64,000 nt of DNA from DASXRA01 sp963737425 (lineage in GTDB: Bacteria > Actinomycetota > Actinomycetes > Mycobacteriales > Jatrophihabitantaceae): the NCBI GenBank assembly GCA_963737425.1, contig CAVTSX010000008.1, positions 1,178,001-1,242,000 on the forward strand, in the 5' to 3' direction. The notes beneath the pieces were generated by a model that saw only the letters and a list, made by a program, of their open reading frames with translations, did not search any database and was not told the origin of the DNA. The position numbers were made by a program, and so were the translations under genes. Below, one piece after another: positions 16,720-25,349 of the stretch. Within the stretch, counting starts at the first letter, position 1. The number at the start of each line of letters is the position of its first letter.

Positions 16720-16841
16720 GTACGACAGCCGTAGATCGTTACCGTCCGACACCGTGCCCGGAGTCTGCGCTGGCCCTCCGTTGATCAAGACCCGAGGGGA
16801 AGTATGGGAGCGCCGCACCCCGTGCCCGGTCGCGATCAGTC

Positions 16842-18386
16842 CTAGGACGCCTTGCCGGCGCCGAGCGGGTGACACTGCTTGGACGGCCCGGCGTAGTCAG
16901 GCGATCGCAGCACCACGAACGTCGAGCGGCGGAACACGACGGTGTACCCGCGCTTGAGTGCCTCGGAGTAGACCGCCTGCGGCTTCGGTGCCGGCGGGTT
17001 GCCGCCGACGTCCTTCGCCGCCATGTTGAGCGCGATGAAGTCAGCCGTCCAGTTCTGGGTGTCGGGCAGCGACACGTAGTTTCGCGCGGTCAGGTGCGGG
17101 ACGAGCTTGTTGTCGACCTCGACGCAGACGTCGTGCGGCAGGTAGGCCACGACGGCGCGCGCCGCGCGAACGCGTCCGGGGCTGGCGATCGCGATCGTGT
17201 CGCGCATCTTCGTCACCGGGTACGGATGCGCGCCGTAGGTGTCGAAGACGAGCAGGACCGGCACCGCGACCAGCCACGCGGCCAGGGCCGCCCGCAGCTT
17301 GCGCGCCAGATCGGTCTGCCGGAACAGGCCGAGCTTCGCCGCGCCGTCGGCCATCGCCATGACGAGCACGAGCCACGGCAGCGCGCTGTAGTGGAAGTGG
17401 GCCTGCCACAGGTTCGCCCGGGAGTTGAACAGCCGCTCGGCCAGCAGCGGAACAGCCAGCAGCGCGTACGGCGAACGCAGCGGCAGCAGCGCGAGCGGCA
17501 GGATCAGGTACCCGACCGTCTGCCACTTCACGCTCGGTGTGACGAGCAGTTTCGCCGCATGCCACGGGTGCACGACGATGTTGCCGAGTGCGTCGGGCAG
17601 GTTCTTGCCGAGTGAGTCGAACTGGCCGCCGTAGGCGAAGCCGTGGCCCCGGGCGAAGTGCGGGATGATCACCGTTGTCGTCACGAGGTACGCGATGACC
17701 CCGCAGGCAGCGAGCGCAGCGGCGGGCCAGTGCGGGCGCCTGCGTTGCAGCACGCGAAGCAGCGCGATCAGGAACACGACCGCGCCCATGTCTTCGCGCA
17801 CGAGCAACAACAGCCCCGACCAGATGAGCAGTCTGCGGTCGTCGCGACGGTCGAGGGCATCGATCGCGAGGGCGAGCAGCGGGGTGGCGAAGGCGATCTC
17901 GTGGAAGTCGAAGTCGATCAGCGCCTGGACGGGCCAGCCGATTCCGTAGGCGGCGCTGATGACCAGCGACATGCGGTGCCCGGCCCGGCGGCGGGTGAAC
18001 CGGTAGACGATCGGGATCGACGCCGCGATCAGCACAGCCTGCGCGATCAGCAGCATGCACGGGTCGTCCCAGATCCAGTACAGCGGCGCGAGCACCGCGA
18101 TGATCGGGTGGAAGTGATCGCCGAAGACGTTGTAGCCCGGGCCCTTGAGCGGCACCATCGGCGCCTTGAAGTGGGCGTACGCGCGGGTGGCCTGGTCGAA
18201 GATGCCGAGGTCGAAACCGGTCGTTCGGTAGGTGATCTGCTCGTACAGCGCGTGGACGAGGTAGAACGCCAGGCAGAGCACGGTGATGATCGCGATGCCC
18301 GGTGAGCGGCGCAGCACGTCGGTGCGCTCGCGCAGGCGCATCGAGGTGGACCGGCGGTTCGTAGCGTCGGGAAGCGTCGCCGTCAC
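16842..18386 (-). CDS. DUF2079 membrane protein
   Basis: The protein has 514 residues and about ten hydrophobic helices. The diagnostic DUF2079 stretch is near residue 50 (TGFDLGIFDQATRAYAHF), followed by GDHFHPI. These proteins are predicted GT-C-like but have no established activity. The GTG start overlaps the stop of the GT87 gene by four bases (GTGA), so translation is coupled. It runs convergent to the GT2 gene. Confidence 0.78.
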   Translation of the reverse strand: MTATLPDATNRRSTSMRLRERTDVLRRSPGIAIITVLCLAFYLVHALYEQITYRTTGFDLGIFDQATRAYAHFKAPMVPLKGPGYNVFGDHFHPIIAVLAPLYWIWDDPCMLLIAQAVLIAASIPIVYRFTRRRAGHRMSLVISAAYGIGWPVQALIDFDFHEIAFATPLLALAIDALDRRDDRRLLIWSGLLLLVREDMGAVVFLIALLRVLQRRRPHWPAAALAACGVIAYLVTTTVIIPHFARGHGFAYGGQFDSLGKNLPDALGNIVVHPWHAAKLLVTPSVKWQTVGYLILPLALLPLRSPYALLAVPLLAERLFNSRANLWQAHFHYSALPWLVLVMAMADGAAKLGLFRQTDLARKLRAALAAWLVAVPVLLVFDTYGAHPYPVTKMRDTIAIASPGRVRAARAVVAYLPHDVCVEVDNKLVPHLTARNYVSLPDTQNWTADFIALNMAAKDVGGNPPAPKPQAVYSEALKRGYTVVFRRSTFVVLRSPDYAGPSKQCHPLGAGKAS

Positions 18387-19720
18387 GGACCCGTCTGCCC
18401 TGTCTGGTGCTGGGCGATGGCGCGAGGCGCCGGGTCGTGCCTGGTCAGCCGCCACACCTGCGCGCATGCGAGGCACGTCAGCCAGATGAGCACGCAGTTG
18501 CGCAGAGCAAGCAGAACCGTCATCGGGAAGGTGTACCAGCCGACGTTGACCAGCCGCGCGTAGCCGATCGGGTAGATGAGCTGGGTGAGCACCGAGGCCA
18601 GCAGGAGGATGCGGACGGCCTTGCGCACGGCCGCGTCATGCGGGGCGAACACCGCGAGCGCAGCCACCGGACCGCCGAGCCACAACACGTACTGCGGGCT
18701 CAGCGTCTTGTTGGTGATCGTCGCGATGGCCGCCGCGGCCAGGATCAGCCAGCCGAGAGTCACCAGCGAGACATCGTGCCTGGCCCGCGCGCGCCACCAC
18801 AGCCAGGCAAGCAGAAGCAGGCCGCCGAGCGTCGCCACGGTCGAGATCAGAAGCATCACGTGGACGCCCGCGCCGAACATCTCGGTGGCCTTGTACTTGC
18901 TGGTCCTGATCGCCCATATGTGGTGCGGATGCAGGGCGCGCGCCAACATCAGCGGCGCCGCGGGAAGCGACTCGATCTGCAACCCGCGGGCGGACTGCCA
19001 GTGCAGCGGCGAGACCAGCCGGGCGGGCCCGGCGGCGAGCAGGCTGGCCCCGACCAGCACCACGCAGGTCAGCGCGAACCAGCCGAGCACCAGGCCACGC
19101 CCGGCCCGGCGCAGCAGAAACACCGGCAGCATGACCGCCGGCCAGAGTTTGAGCCCGACGCCGACTGCGGTCAGCGCGCCGGTCCAGCCGGGACGACGGG
19201 TGGCAGTGAGCAGGGCGGCGCCGGCGAGGACGGCCGGAACGAGGTCGAACCGGAAGTAGGCGAGGGGTCCCATAGCCGGGACGAACCACAGCCAGAACGT
19301 GACCGCCGGGCTGCTGCGCCTGCCGGTGGCCAGCCACAGCAGCCGGGTGAACCCGGCATCGAGCACGAGCATCGAGGCGACGAACAGGAACGCGAACGCC
19401 ACCGTGTTGAGCGCGCCGAGCAGGAACTGAGGGAGCATGACGCCGAGAACAGGAACCGGGTACTCCTGCAGCGTCTCGCGGATCGAGCCGCCGGCGAACA
19501 GGCTGTGCATGCTGCGCCCGTAGTAGAGGACGTCGCCGGTCACCGGCCCGCCCACGGCGCCCAGAACGAGCAATATCGCCGATCGGGTGGCAAGCCAGAC
19601 CAGGGCCACCGAGCGCCCGCCGGGCGCGCTGAACTCGATCGGGAACGGGAGCCGCCGAACAGACACCGGTTTCGCCGGCTCGGTCTCGTCTGGCGGCCGC
19701 GCGAGTTCCGTGGTCGCCAT
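18383..19720 (-). CDS. GT87-type membrane mannosyltransferase-like protein
   Basis: The protein has 445 residues and many hydrophobic helices. It has an Asp in the first outer loop (VTGDVLYYGRSMHSLFAG) and a Tyr-Pro (EYPVPVLG) pattern as in GT87/DUF2029 polyprenol-dependent mannosyltransferases such as mycobacterial PimE. The sugar and acceptor cannot be deduced. A GAGGAG stands just before the ATG. It is the first gene of a two-gene minus-strand unit with the DUF2079 gene. Confidence 0.75.
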   Translation of the reverse strand: MATTELARPPDETEPAKPVSVRRLPFPIEFSAPGGRSVALVWLATRSAILLVLGAVGGPVTGDVLYYGRSMHSLFAGGSIRETLQEYPVPVLGVMLPQFLLGALNTVAFAFLFVASMLVLDAGFTRLLWLATGRRSSPAVTFWLWFVPAMGPLAYFRFDLVPAVLAGAALLTATRRPGWTGALTAVGVGLKLWPAVMLPVFLLRRAGRGLVLGWFALTCVVLVGASLLAAGPARLVSPLHWQSARGLQIESLPAAPLMLARALHPHHIWAIRTSKYKATEMFGAGVHVMLLISTVATLGGLLLLAWLWWRARARHDVSLVTLGWLILAAAAIATITNKTLSPQYVLWLGGPVAALAVFAPHDAAVRKAVRILLLASVLTQLIYPIGYARLVNVGWYTFPMTVLLALRNCVLIWLTCLACAQVWRLTRHDPAPRAIAQHQTGQTGP

Positions 19721-20061
19721 CTTCTCCTCAGCGCCTGGGTGTGGTGAGCCGAATCCGCGTCAAGGGTGGCCAATGAGCCCGGCGCGGGTCAAATTTCTGG
19801 CTGTTTCAGGTTTTCCAGCGCCCAAGCATGGCGCATGCCGTTGCGACGTCGCAGGTGGGCAGTTCGGGGGCAGGTGGGCAGTTGTAAGTGCCCACCTGCG
19901 AGGTAAGTGCCCACCCGCTGTGGGGACGGGCGAATGCGCCCGCCGGCAGGGGCCGGCGCGCACGAATGCGCCACAAAATCACCGATGCCGGGGTGCGCGC
20001 CGACGCGTCCGGCATACGCTGACGCCGACCGGGCACGTCGCGCACCTCAGGAGGGCATCGC
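19721..20061. other. Intergenic region between divergent genes
   Basis: These 341 bases separate the GT87 gene from the B12-binding gene and must hold promoters for both. The one clear feature is the family A palindrome at 19854-19915. No gene is visible. Confidence 0.6.
19854..19915 (+). repeat. Four-box palindromic element family A, copy 1
   Basis: Boxes GGTGGGCAGTT at 19854 and 19873 face AAGTGCCCACC at 19886 and 19905. Box starts are 19, 13 and 19 bases apart, total 62 bp, with a 2-base centre (gt). Spacing is identical in the other three copies. Confidence 0.92.
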
Positions 20062-20481
20062 ATGGCAGAACAGGGGGCGCAGCGCATCCGGGTCGTCGTC
20101 GCCAAGCCCGGCCTCGACGGGCACGATCGCGGCGCCAAGGTCATCGCCCGCGCATTGCGCGACGCCGGCATGGAGGTCATCTACACCGGCCTGCACCAGA
20201 CGCCCGAGCAGATCGTGCAGACCGTGATTCAGGAAGATGCCGATGCGGTCGGCCTGTCCGTGCTGTCAGGCGCGCACATGACCCTGTTCGCCAGGACGAT
20301 GCAACTGCTCGCCGAGCGCGAGGTCACCGACGTCGTGGTGTTCGGCGGCGGCATCATCCCCGAGGCCGACATACCCGAACTGGCTCGGCTGGGCGTCGCC
20401 CGGATCTTCACCCCGGGCGCCACGATGCAGGACATCGTCGAGTGGGTGCGCACGCACGTCGGTGCCCCGGCGCACGGGTGA
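20062..20481 (+). CDS. Cobalamin-binding subunit of an acyl-CoA mutase
   Basis: This small protein of 139 residues consists only of the B12-binding domain. The DXHXXG motif is present as GLDGHDRGAK near residue 20, with GLSVLSGAH and FGGGIIP as the other cofactor loops. Its size matches stand-alone small subunits such as IcmB of isobutyryl-CoA mutase, which pair with a catalytic subunit encoded elsewhere. No large subunit is in this window. AGGAGGG precedes the ATG. It sits just upstream of sucCD, whose product uses succinyl-CoA, so a link with methylmalonyl-type metabolism is plausible. Confidence 0.85.
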   Translation: MAEQGAQRIRVVVAKPGLDGHDRGAKVIARALRDAGMEVIYTGLHQTPEQIVQTVIQEDADAVGLSVLSGAHMTLFARTMQLLAEREVTDVVVFGGGIIPEADIPELARLGVARIFTPGATMQDIVEWVRTHVGAPAHG

Positions 20482-20534
20482 GTCCCGGCACAACCCGGCA
20501 CAGCGGCGCGAATTGCACCGATTGGCTGGCCTAG

Positions 20535-20653
20535 AGTGACCGGCGACGGAGGCGCAGTCGCCCGAGCCGGCAAGCGGCCAGCCAAGCCAGCCAGCTAGGG
20601 CAGCCAGCTAGGGCAGCCAAACAGGGCAGGCGGCGGCCCCGTCGCCGGTCACT
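20535..20653 (+). promoter_or_regulatory. Long inverted repeat in the sucC leader region
   Basis: AGTGACCGGCGACGG (20535-20549) and its exact reverse complement (20639-20653) are separated by 89 bases that contain the 13-bp tandem repeats. The right arm ends 53 bases before the sucC start. In RNA this would form a 15-bp closing stem. The function is unknown. Confidence 0.6.
20591..20629 (+). repeat. 13-bp tandem repeat, three units, upstream of sucC
   Basis: GCCAGCTAGGGCA occurs twice without a mismatch and a third time as GCCAAACAGGGCA. It lies inside the loop of the inverted repeat ahead of sucC. Confidence 0.85.
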
Positions 20654-20706
20654 ATCAGCCTGTTCGCAGGCATTCGGAGACTCGCGAAGAAACGGACGGC
20701 GTCGGC

Positions 20707-21894
20707 GTGGATCTGTTCGAATACCAAGCCAAGCAACTGTTCAAGGCATATGACGTGCCGGTCGGCCTCGGCGAGGTCGCCACGACTCCCGACGAAGCGA
20801 GCGCAATCGCCGAGCGACTCGGCGGGGTCACGGTCGTCAAGGCGCAGGTCAAGACCGGCGGCCGGGGCAAGGCGGGCGGCGTCAAGGTGGCCAAGTCCCC
20901 GGCGCAGGCCGCCGAACTGGCCGGTCAGATCCTCGGCATGGACATCAAGGGCCACACGGTGCACCGGGTGCTGGTCGACCCGGGCGCGCAGATCGAAGAG
21001 GAGTACTACGTCTCGTTCCTGCTCGACCGTGCCAACCGCACGTTTCTCGCCATGGCCTCCTACGAGGGCGGCATGGAGATCGAGCAACTCGCCGTCGAGC
21101 GTCCGGACGCGCTGGCCAAGGTGCCGGTCGACGCTCTCGCCGGCGTCGACGAGGCCAAGGCGCACGAGATCGTGACGGCGGCGAAGTTCCCGCCCGAGGT
21201 GGCAGATCAGGTCGCCGACATCCTGGTCAAGTTGTGGCGGGCGTTCGTCGGGGCCGATGCGACCCTCGTCGAGGTGAACCCGCTGGCCAAGCTCGCCGAT
21301 GGCACCGTCAAGGCGCTCGACGGCAAGGTGACCCTCGACGACAACTCGAACTTCCGCCAGCCCGACAACGCGTCCTTCGTCGACGTCGCATCCACCGATC
21401 CGCTTGAGCAGAAGGCCAAGGAGAAGCACCTCAACTACGTCAAGCTCGACGGCCCACTTTCCTGTGTCGGCATCATCGGCAACGGCGCGGGCCTGGTCAT
21501 GTCGACCCTCGACGTCGTCGCCTACGCCGGCGAGAAGCACGGCAACGTGAAGCCCGCGAACTTCCTCGATATCGGGGGCGGGGCATCGGCCGAAGTGATG
21601 GCCAACGGCTTGGAGATCATCCTGTCCGACCCGGCCGTGCAGTCGGTCTTCGTCAACGTCTTCGGCGGAATCACGGCCTGCGACGCCGTGGCGAACGGCA
21701 TTGTCAGCGCGTTCGACCTGCTCAAGTCCCGCGGCGACGAGATCAGCCGCCCGCTGGTCGTGCGCCTCGACGGCAACAACGCCGACCTCGGCCGCCAGAT
21801 ACTTACCGACGCCGCGCTGCCAGGCGTGCAGTTGGTCGACACCATGGACGATGCGGCCGACCGCGCCGCCGAGCTTGCGCACCAGGGAGCCTGA
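20707..21894 (+). CDS. sucC: Succinyl-CoA synthetase beta subunit
   Basis: The subunit has 395 residues and, with SucD, interconverts succinyl-CoA and succinate with nucleotide triphosphate formation in the TCA cycle. The N-terminal ATP-grasp part starts MDLFEYQAKQLFKAYDVP and includes VVKAQVKTGGRGKAGGVK. Metal and nucleotide residues are in LVEVNPLA, and the CoA-ligase half contains GNGAGLVMSTLD and NVFGGITACD. The GTG start fits the family N-terminus. sucD follows after six bases. Confidence 0.96.
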   Translation: MDLFEYQAKQLFKAYDVPVGLGEVATTPDEASAIAERLGGVTVVKAQVKTGGRGKAGGVKVAKSPAQAAELAGQILGMDIKGHTVHRVLVDPGAQIEEEYYVSFLLDRANRTFLAMASYEGGMEIEQLAVERPDALAKVPVDALAGVDEAKAHEIVTAAKFPPEVADQVADILVKLWRAFVGADATLVEVNPLAKLADGTVKALDGKVTLDDNSNFRQPDNASFVDVASTDPLEQKAKEKHLNYVKLDGPLSCVGIIGNGAGLVMSTLDVVAYAGEKHGNVKPANFLDIGGGASAEVMANGLEIILSDPAVQSVFVNVFGGITACDAVANGIVSAFDLLKSRGDEISRPLVVRLDGNNADLGRQILTDAALPGVQLVDTMDDAADRAAELAHQGA

Positions 21895-21900
21895 TCCGAA

Positions 21901-22776
21901 ATGGCCATCTTTCTCGACGACAGCTCCAAGGTCATCGTCCAGGGCATGACCGGCGCCGAGGGCACCAAGCACACGACGCGAATGCTCGCCTCGGGCACGA
22001 ACATCGTCGGCGGCGTCAACCCGCGAAAGGCCGGTGAGAAGGCCGACTTCGACGGCACCACTGTGCCCGTCTTCGGCACCGTAGCCGAGGCGATCGAAGC
22101 CACCGGAGCGGATGTCACCGTCGTCTTCGTCCCGCCCAAGTTCACCAAGGACGCGGTCATCGAGGCCATCGACGCCGCGATCGGCCTGTGCGTGGTGATC
22201 ACCGAGGGCGTCCCGGTGCACGACACGGCGGCGTTCTGGGCGCACAGCCAGGTCAAGCAGACGCGCATCATCGGGCCGAACTGCCCCGGGCTGATCAGTC
22301 CCGGAAAATCCAATGCGGGCATCATTCCCGCCGACATTGCCAAACCGGGGCGCATCGGGCTCGTCTCGAAATCAGGCACGCTGACTTATCAAATGATGTA
22401 CGAGTTGCGCGATATCGGCTTCTCCACCGCTATTGGTATCGGCGGCGATCCGATCATCGGCACTACACATATCGATGCGCTCGCTGCATTCCAGGACGAT
22501 CCGGAAACCGACGCAGTGGTCATGATCGGCGAGATCGGCGGCGACGCCGAGGAACGTGCGGCCGATTTCATCAGAGACAACGTCAGCAAGCCGGTGGTCG
22601 GCTACGTCGCTGGTTTCACCGCGCCCGAGGGCAAGACGATGGGCCACGCAGGCGCGATCGTCTCGGGTTCGTCGGGCACTGCGCAGGCGAAGAAGGAAGC
22701 GCTCGAAGCGGCCGGCGTGAAAGTCGGAAAGACGCCGAGCGAAACCGCTCGACTGATGCGTGAACTTCTCGGCTGA
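21901..22776 (+). CDS. sucD: Succinyl-CoA synthetase alpha subunit
   Basis: The subunit has 291 residues with a Rossmann CoA-binding domain (VQGMTGAEGTKHT, GGVNPRKAG). The active-site loop with the phosphorylated His is GHAGAIVSG near residue 246. TRIIGPNCPGLISPG and SGTLTYQM are further family motifs. It is co-transcribed with sucC. A hairpin with a 7-bp stem (22781-22802) lies just after the stop. Confidence 0.96.
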   Translation: MAIFLDDSSKVIVQGMTGAEGTKHTTRMLASGTNIVGGVNPRKAGEKADFDGTTVPVFGTVAEAIEATGADVTVVFVPPKFTKDAVIEAIDAAIGLCVVITEGVPVHDTAAFWAHSQVKQTRIIGPNCPGLISPGKSNAGIIPADIAKPGRIGLVSKSGTLTYQMMYELRDIGFSTAIGIGGDPIIGTTHIDALAAFQDDPETDAVVMIGEIGGDAEERAADFIRDNVSKPVVGYVAGFTAPEGKTMGHAGAIVSGSSGTAQAKKEALEAAGVKVGKTPSETARLMRELLG

Positions 22777-22780
22777 CATC

Positions 22781-22802
22781 CGGCACCGAAGAATGGGTGC
22801 CG
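22781..22802 (+). terminator. Hairpin after sucD
   Basis: CGGCACC and GGTGCCG form a 7-bp stem with an 8-base loop four bases after the sucD stop, followed by AATT but no long T-run. It could end the sucCD transcript or protect its 3' end. Confidence 0.45.
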
Positions 22803-22904
22803 AATTCCGACATTAAGTCCGGCCTCAAAATCGCCTGAATTGCTGGGGCCCAGTATCGCTGGTCTAATCGGCTGCCTCGCATTCTGATTACGCCGGAGCC
22901 GGTC

Positions 22905-23501
22905 ATGACCACTGAGCTACCGCAAGTCACTATGAATCATCGCGTGACGGCGCGGTTGCCCGTGCTGGAATGGGCGGCGGTCCTTCTCGGGATCTCGACC
23001 TTCGCGTGGGGTTTCCTGGACTGGTACGGCGTGTCCGGCGATGGTCAGAACGGGTACCGACTGATGGACGGATACCCGCCGATCGGTTTCGCGCTGGTCG
23101 CGACGGTGCTTGCCGTGGTCAACATGCGACCGGACCGCACGGAACGCACGGCATGGTTCGCGATCGGGATGTCGCTACTTGCGGTGGCATTCACGGTGTT
23201 GGCCGCCGTGGTGAAACCGACGTTCATCGCCCTGGTCGAGGCACTGGCGACGATCGACGGCGACAGCAACGTGCATCTGACGATCAAGATCGGCCTCATC
23301 CTGACCTTGGTTTCCACGGCGCTGCAGCTCATCTGCCTCGTTGTCGCCTGGCTTTTCGCGAGCGGACGCGTGGTGACCGCGCGCCGTTCCGCCGTCGTGC
23401 CAGCGCCGGCAGCGGGCCAGCAGCTGTTCGGCGCGTCGCTGTTCGCCGCTGACGGTGAGTGGCAAGCTGATGACACCCCGGGCAACTATCGACCGGAGTG
23501 A
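22905..23501 (+). CDS. Four-helix membrane protein, DUF5336-like
   Basis: The protein has 198 residues with about four hydrophobic helices (first at WAAVLLGISTFAWGFLDWYG) and a polar C-terminal tail of about 40 residues. The FAWGFLDWYG motif matches FVWGFLGWYN in the third gene of this cluster, so the proteins appear related. That family includes the mycobacterial 34-kDa antigenic protein (Rv0954), which has been linked to cell division. Its place after sucCD fits the mycobacterial order. The function is unproven. Confidence 0.6.
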   Translation: MTTELPQVTMNHRVTARLPVLEWAAVLLGISTFAWGFLDWYGVSGDGQNGYRLMDGYPPIGFALVATVLAVVNMRPDRTERTAWFAIGMSLLAVAFTVLAAVVKPTFIALVEALATIDGDSNVHLTIKIGLILTLVSTALQLICLVVAWLFASGRVVTARRSAVVPAPAAGQQLFGASLFAADGEWQADDTPGNYRPE

Positions 23502-23634
23502 CCGGGGCGCGGCGCGCGATCTGACCGAGCCCTGCCGGTAATCAATCGTGCGAAAGCCGTTCTCAGCAGACTGGTCTGCCGCTAGCTTGTCTGCGACGGT
23601 CCATCCAGGATCTCTACCAAGGAGAAAATTTCAG

Positions 23635-24282
23635 ATGTCGTTCGAACCACCTGCGACCCCGCCTGAGCCGGCGGCCGGATCGCAGCCGGTAAGTCCCTCG
23701 GCGCCGTCCGCGCCACCCGAACCGTCGCCGGCGCAGGACTCCGTAGAGCCCTCAGGTGCCGCAACGTCGCCGGCCGCCCCGTTTGATCCCGCCGCGGTCA
23801 ATCCACTTGACTGGGCGATCCTGGCCGCCGGATTCCTCACATTGATCATGTCGTTCGTCAGCTACTACACGGGCAAGTTGTCCGTTGCGGGCCTTGGTTC
23901 GAACACCGCAAGCGTCAACGCGTGGCACGGCTTCTTCGGGTGGTTCGCTGCGCTGGTCGCACTCGCCTCGGCTGCCCTGCTGGCCGTGCATCTGTTTACG
24001 CCCGCGGCCCTGCCGTTCCCGGCTCGCCTCTCGGTACTCGTGGGGTTCGGGCTTTCGACGTTGTGCGTTGTGGTGGCCTGGTTCGTCACACCGGGCAAGG
24101 ACTCGGTGAAGCACATCCGGGCGGTGACCAATCTGCCGGATTCGATCAAGGTCAGCGTCGACTACGGGCGAGGTTTCGGCTTCTATGTCAGCCTCATCCT
24201 GATCGTGGCCGGCCTGGTGATGTCGTTCCTGCGCCTGCGCGAGTCCGGCGGCGACACCCCGGCAGAACAGAGCGAGAACTGA
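23635..24282 (+). CDS. Four-helix membrane protein with Pro/Ala-rich N-terminus
   Basis: The protein has 215 residues. The first 55 are a disordered Pro, Ala, Ser and Glu tail, and about four hydrophobic helices follow, beginning with NPLDWAILAAGFLTLIMSF. It has the same helix spacing as its two neighbours but puts the disordered tail at the N-terminus instead of the C-terminus. AAGGAGA stands before the ATG. It is probably a diverged member of the same family, function unknown. Confidence 0.6.
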   Translation: MSFEPPATPPEPAAGSQPVSPSAPSAPPEPSPAQDSVEPSGAATSPAAPFDPAAVNPLDWAILAAGFLTLIMSFVSYYTGKLSVAGLGSNTASVNAWHGFFGWFAALVALASAALLAVHLFTPAALPFPARLSVLVGFGLSTLCVVVAWFVTPGKDSVKHIRAVTNLPDSIKVSVDYGRGFGFYVSLILIVAGLVMSFLRLRESGGDTPAEQSEN

Positions 24283-24290
24283 TCGGCACA

Positions 24291-24335
24291 GAGGCGCACC
24301 GGAGGCCGGGTCTCGCGACCGGCCTGCGGTGCCTC
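24291..24335 (+). terminator. Interrupted hairpin after the second membrane gene
   Basis: AGGCCGG/CCGGCCT forms the inner stem and CACCG/CGGTG plus GAGG/CCTC extend it, with single mismatches between. It begins eight bases after the stop. No T-run follows, so termination is likely but not certain. Confidence 0.5.
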
Positions 24336-24468
24336 GCGGCCGTCACGCAATGTCCATCCAGCACACGTGGAAGAGGGGAGCGGCGTCGCGTTTGTCGCAC
24401 CTCATCCGATACGGTGGCGCGGATCGTCACTGGCGTGCCTCCAGGCACACCTGCAAAGGAGTGAATTG

Positions 24469-25194
24469 ATGACCGGGTACGGAGCGCCCCAGCCGCAGCA
24501 GCGGTCCGGGCAGCAACTGCCGCTGTTCGACCTGATCGGGGCCGGCCTCGGCATTCTGGCGTTCGTATGGGGCTTTCTAGGGTGGTACAACGAGAAGGGC
24601 GCTCCAGACTCAGCCGCCATAAAGGGCTTTTTCGTCGGAGGCGCCGCTGCGATCGCGCTGTCGCTGCTCGCCTCTGGCGTCGTGGCGGCCAGTCTCTTGG
24701 ACAAAACCGCCAAGGGCTCGACCATTCCGCTCGCTGCGTCCGTCGGCTCGCTGCTGATCACGTTCGGCAGTCTGGTCGGTAAGCCGGACGGTGAGGACAG
24801 CAAGATCGGCCTGATCCTCATGCTGATCACGGCGCTCGCCCAGGTGGGCCTGTTCGCCACCGGGTGGCTGCAGGCGCAGGGCAAGATCATGACCGGCGCT
24901 CCGGCCAGCAGTTCCGGCCAGTGGGGCGGCGGCAACCAGTACGGCGGCGGCTACCCGAGCACCCAGCAGCAGTACGGCCAGCAGCAACAGCAGCAGCAGC
25001 CGGCGCAGTCGCAGTACGGCCAGCCGACCCAGCACCAGGCCCCGGCCCAGCCGCAGTACGGCCAGCCGACCCAGCACCAGGCCCCGGCCCAGCCGCAGTA
25101 CGGCCAGCCGGCGCAGCACCAGGCCCCGGCCCAGCCGCAGCAGCAGCCGGGCTACGGGCAGCAGCCGCCCGGAAACCCGTACGGCCAGGGTTAG
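24469..25194 (+). CDS. DUF5336 membrane protein with Gln/Pro-rich tail
   Basis: The protein has 241 residues and an ideal AAAGGAG seven bases before the ATG. Four hydrophobic helices (residues about 20-140) are followed by a tail made almost entirely of Gln, Pro, Gly, Ala and Tyr. The tail includes three 14-residue repeats (QYGQPTQHQAPAQP type). This is the layout of the mycobacterial 34-kDa antigenic protein Rv0954, which lies in the same position between sucD and perM and has been reported as a divisome-associated protein. Tail-mediated interaction is inferred. Confidence 0.75.
   Translation: MTGYGAPQPQQRSGQQLPLFDLIGAGLGILAFVWGFLGWYNEKGAPDSAAIKGFFVGGAAAIALSLLASGVVAASLLDKTAKGSTIPLAASVGSLLITFGSLVGKPDGEDSKIGLILMLITALAQVGLFATGWLQAQGKIMTGAPASSSGQWGGGNQYGGGYPSTQQQYGQQQQQQQPAQSQYGQPTQHQAPAQPQYGQPTQHQAPAQPQYGQPAQHQAPAQPQQQPGYGQQPPGNPYGQG
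25012..25137 (+). repeat. 42-bp coding tandem repeat, three units
   Basis: Three units of 42 bp starting CAGTACGGCCAGCCG encode QYGQPxQHQAPAQP. Units 1 and 2 are identical; unit 3 differs at a few bases. Runs of CAG upstream add further slippage potential. Confidence 0.92.
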
Positions 25195-25220
25195 GCCTGT
25201 CCCTGGTCCAACCCTTCGCG

Positions 25221-25256
25221 GTCGCCGGCGTCACCCTCGGGGTCGACGCCGGCGAC
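25221..25256 (+). terminator. Intrinsic terminator after the DUF5336 gene
   Basis: A perfect 12-bp stem (GTCGCCGGCGTC / GACGCCGGCGAC) with a 12-base loop is followed by TTGCTGTTTG. It separates the DUF5336 gene from perM. Confidence 0.72.
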
Positions 25257-25349
25257 TTGCTGTTTGTCCAGCCTGTGCATGCCGGATAGACCGTTCCAGT
25301 CGCGGCGAGCCTGGCTCCCAGATGCGCGCTGGTTTGCCAGCCTTGGGGA

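Noticed and set aside
16720..16841. Possible hairpin or repeat in the gap between the GT2 and DUF2079 genes
   Set aside because: Only a 10-base direct repeat (CCGTGCCCGG) is present; no stem or match to the repeat families.
25012..25137. Regular repeats that could suggest a CRISPR array
   Set aside because: They are in-frame 42-bp coding repeats without spacers, in a Gln/Pro-rich protein tail.
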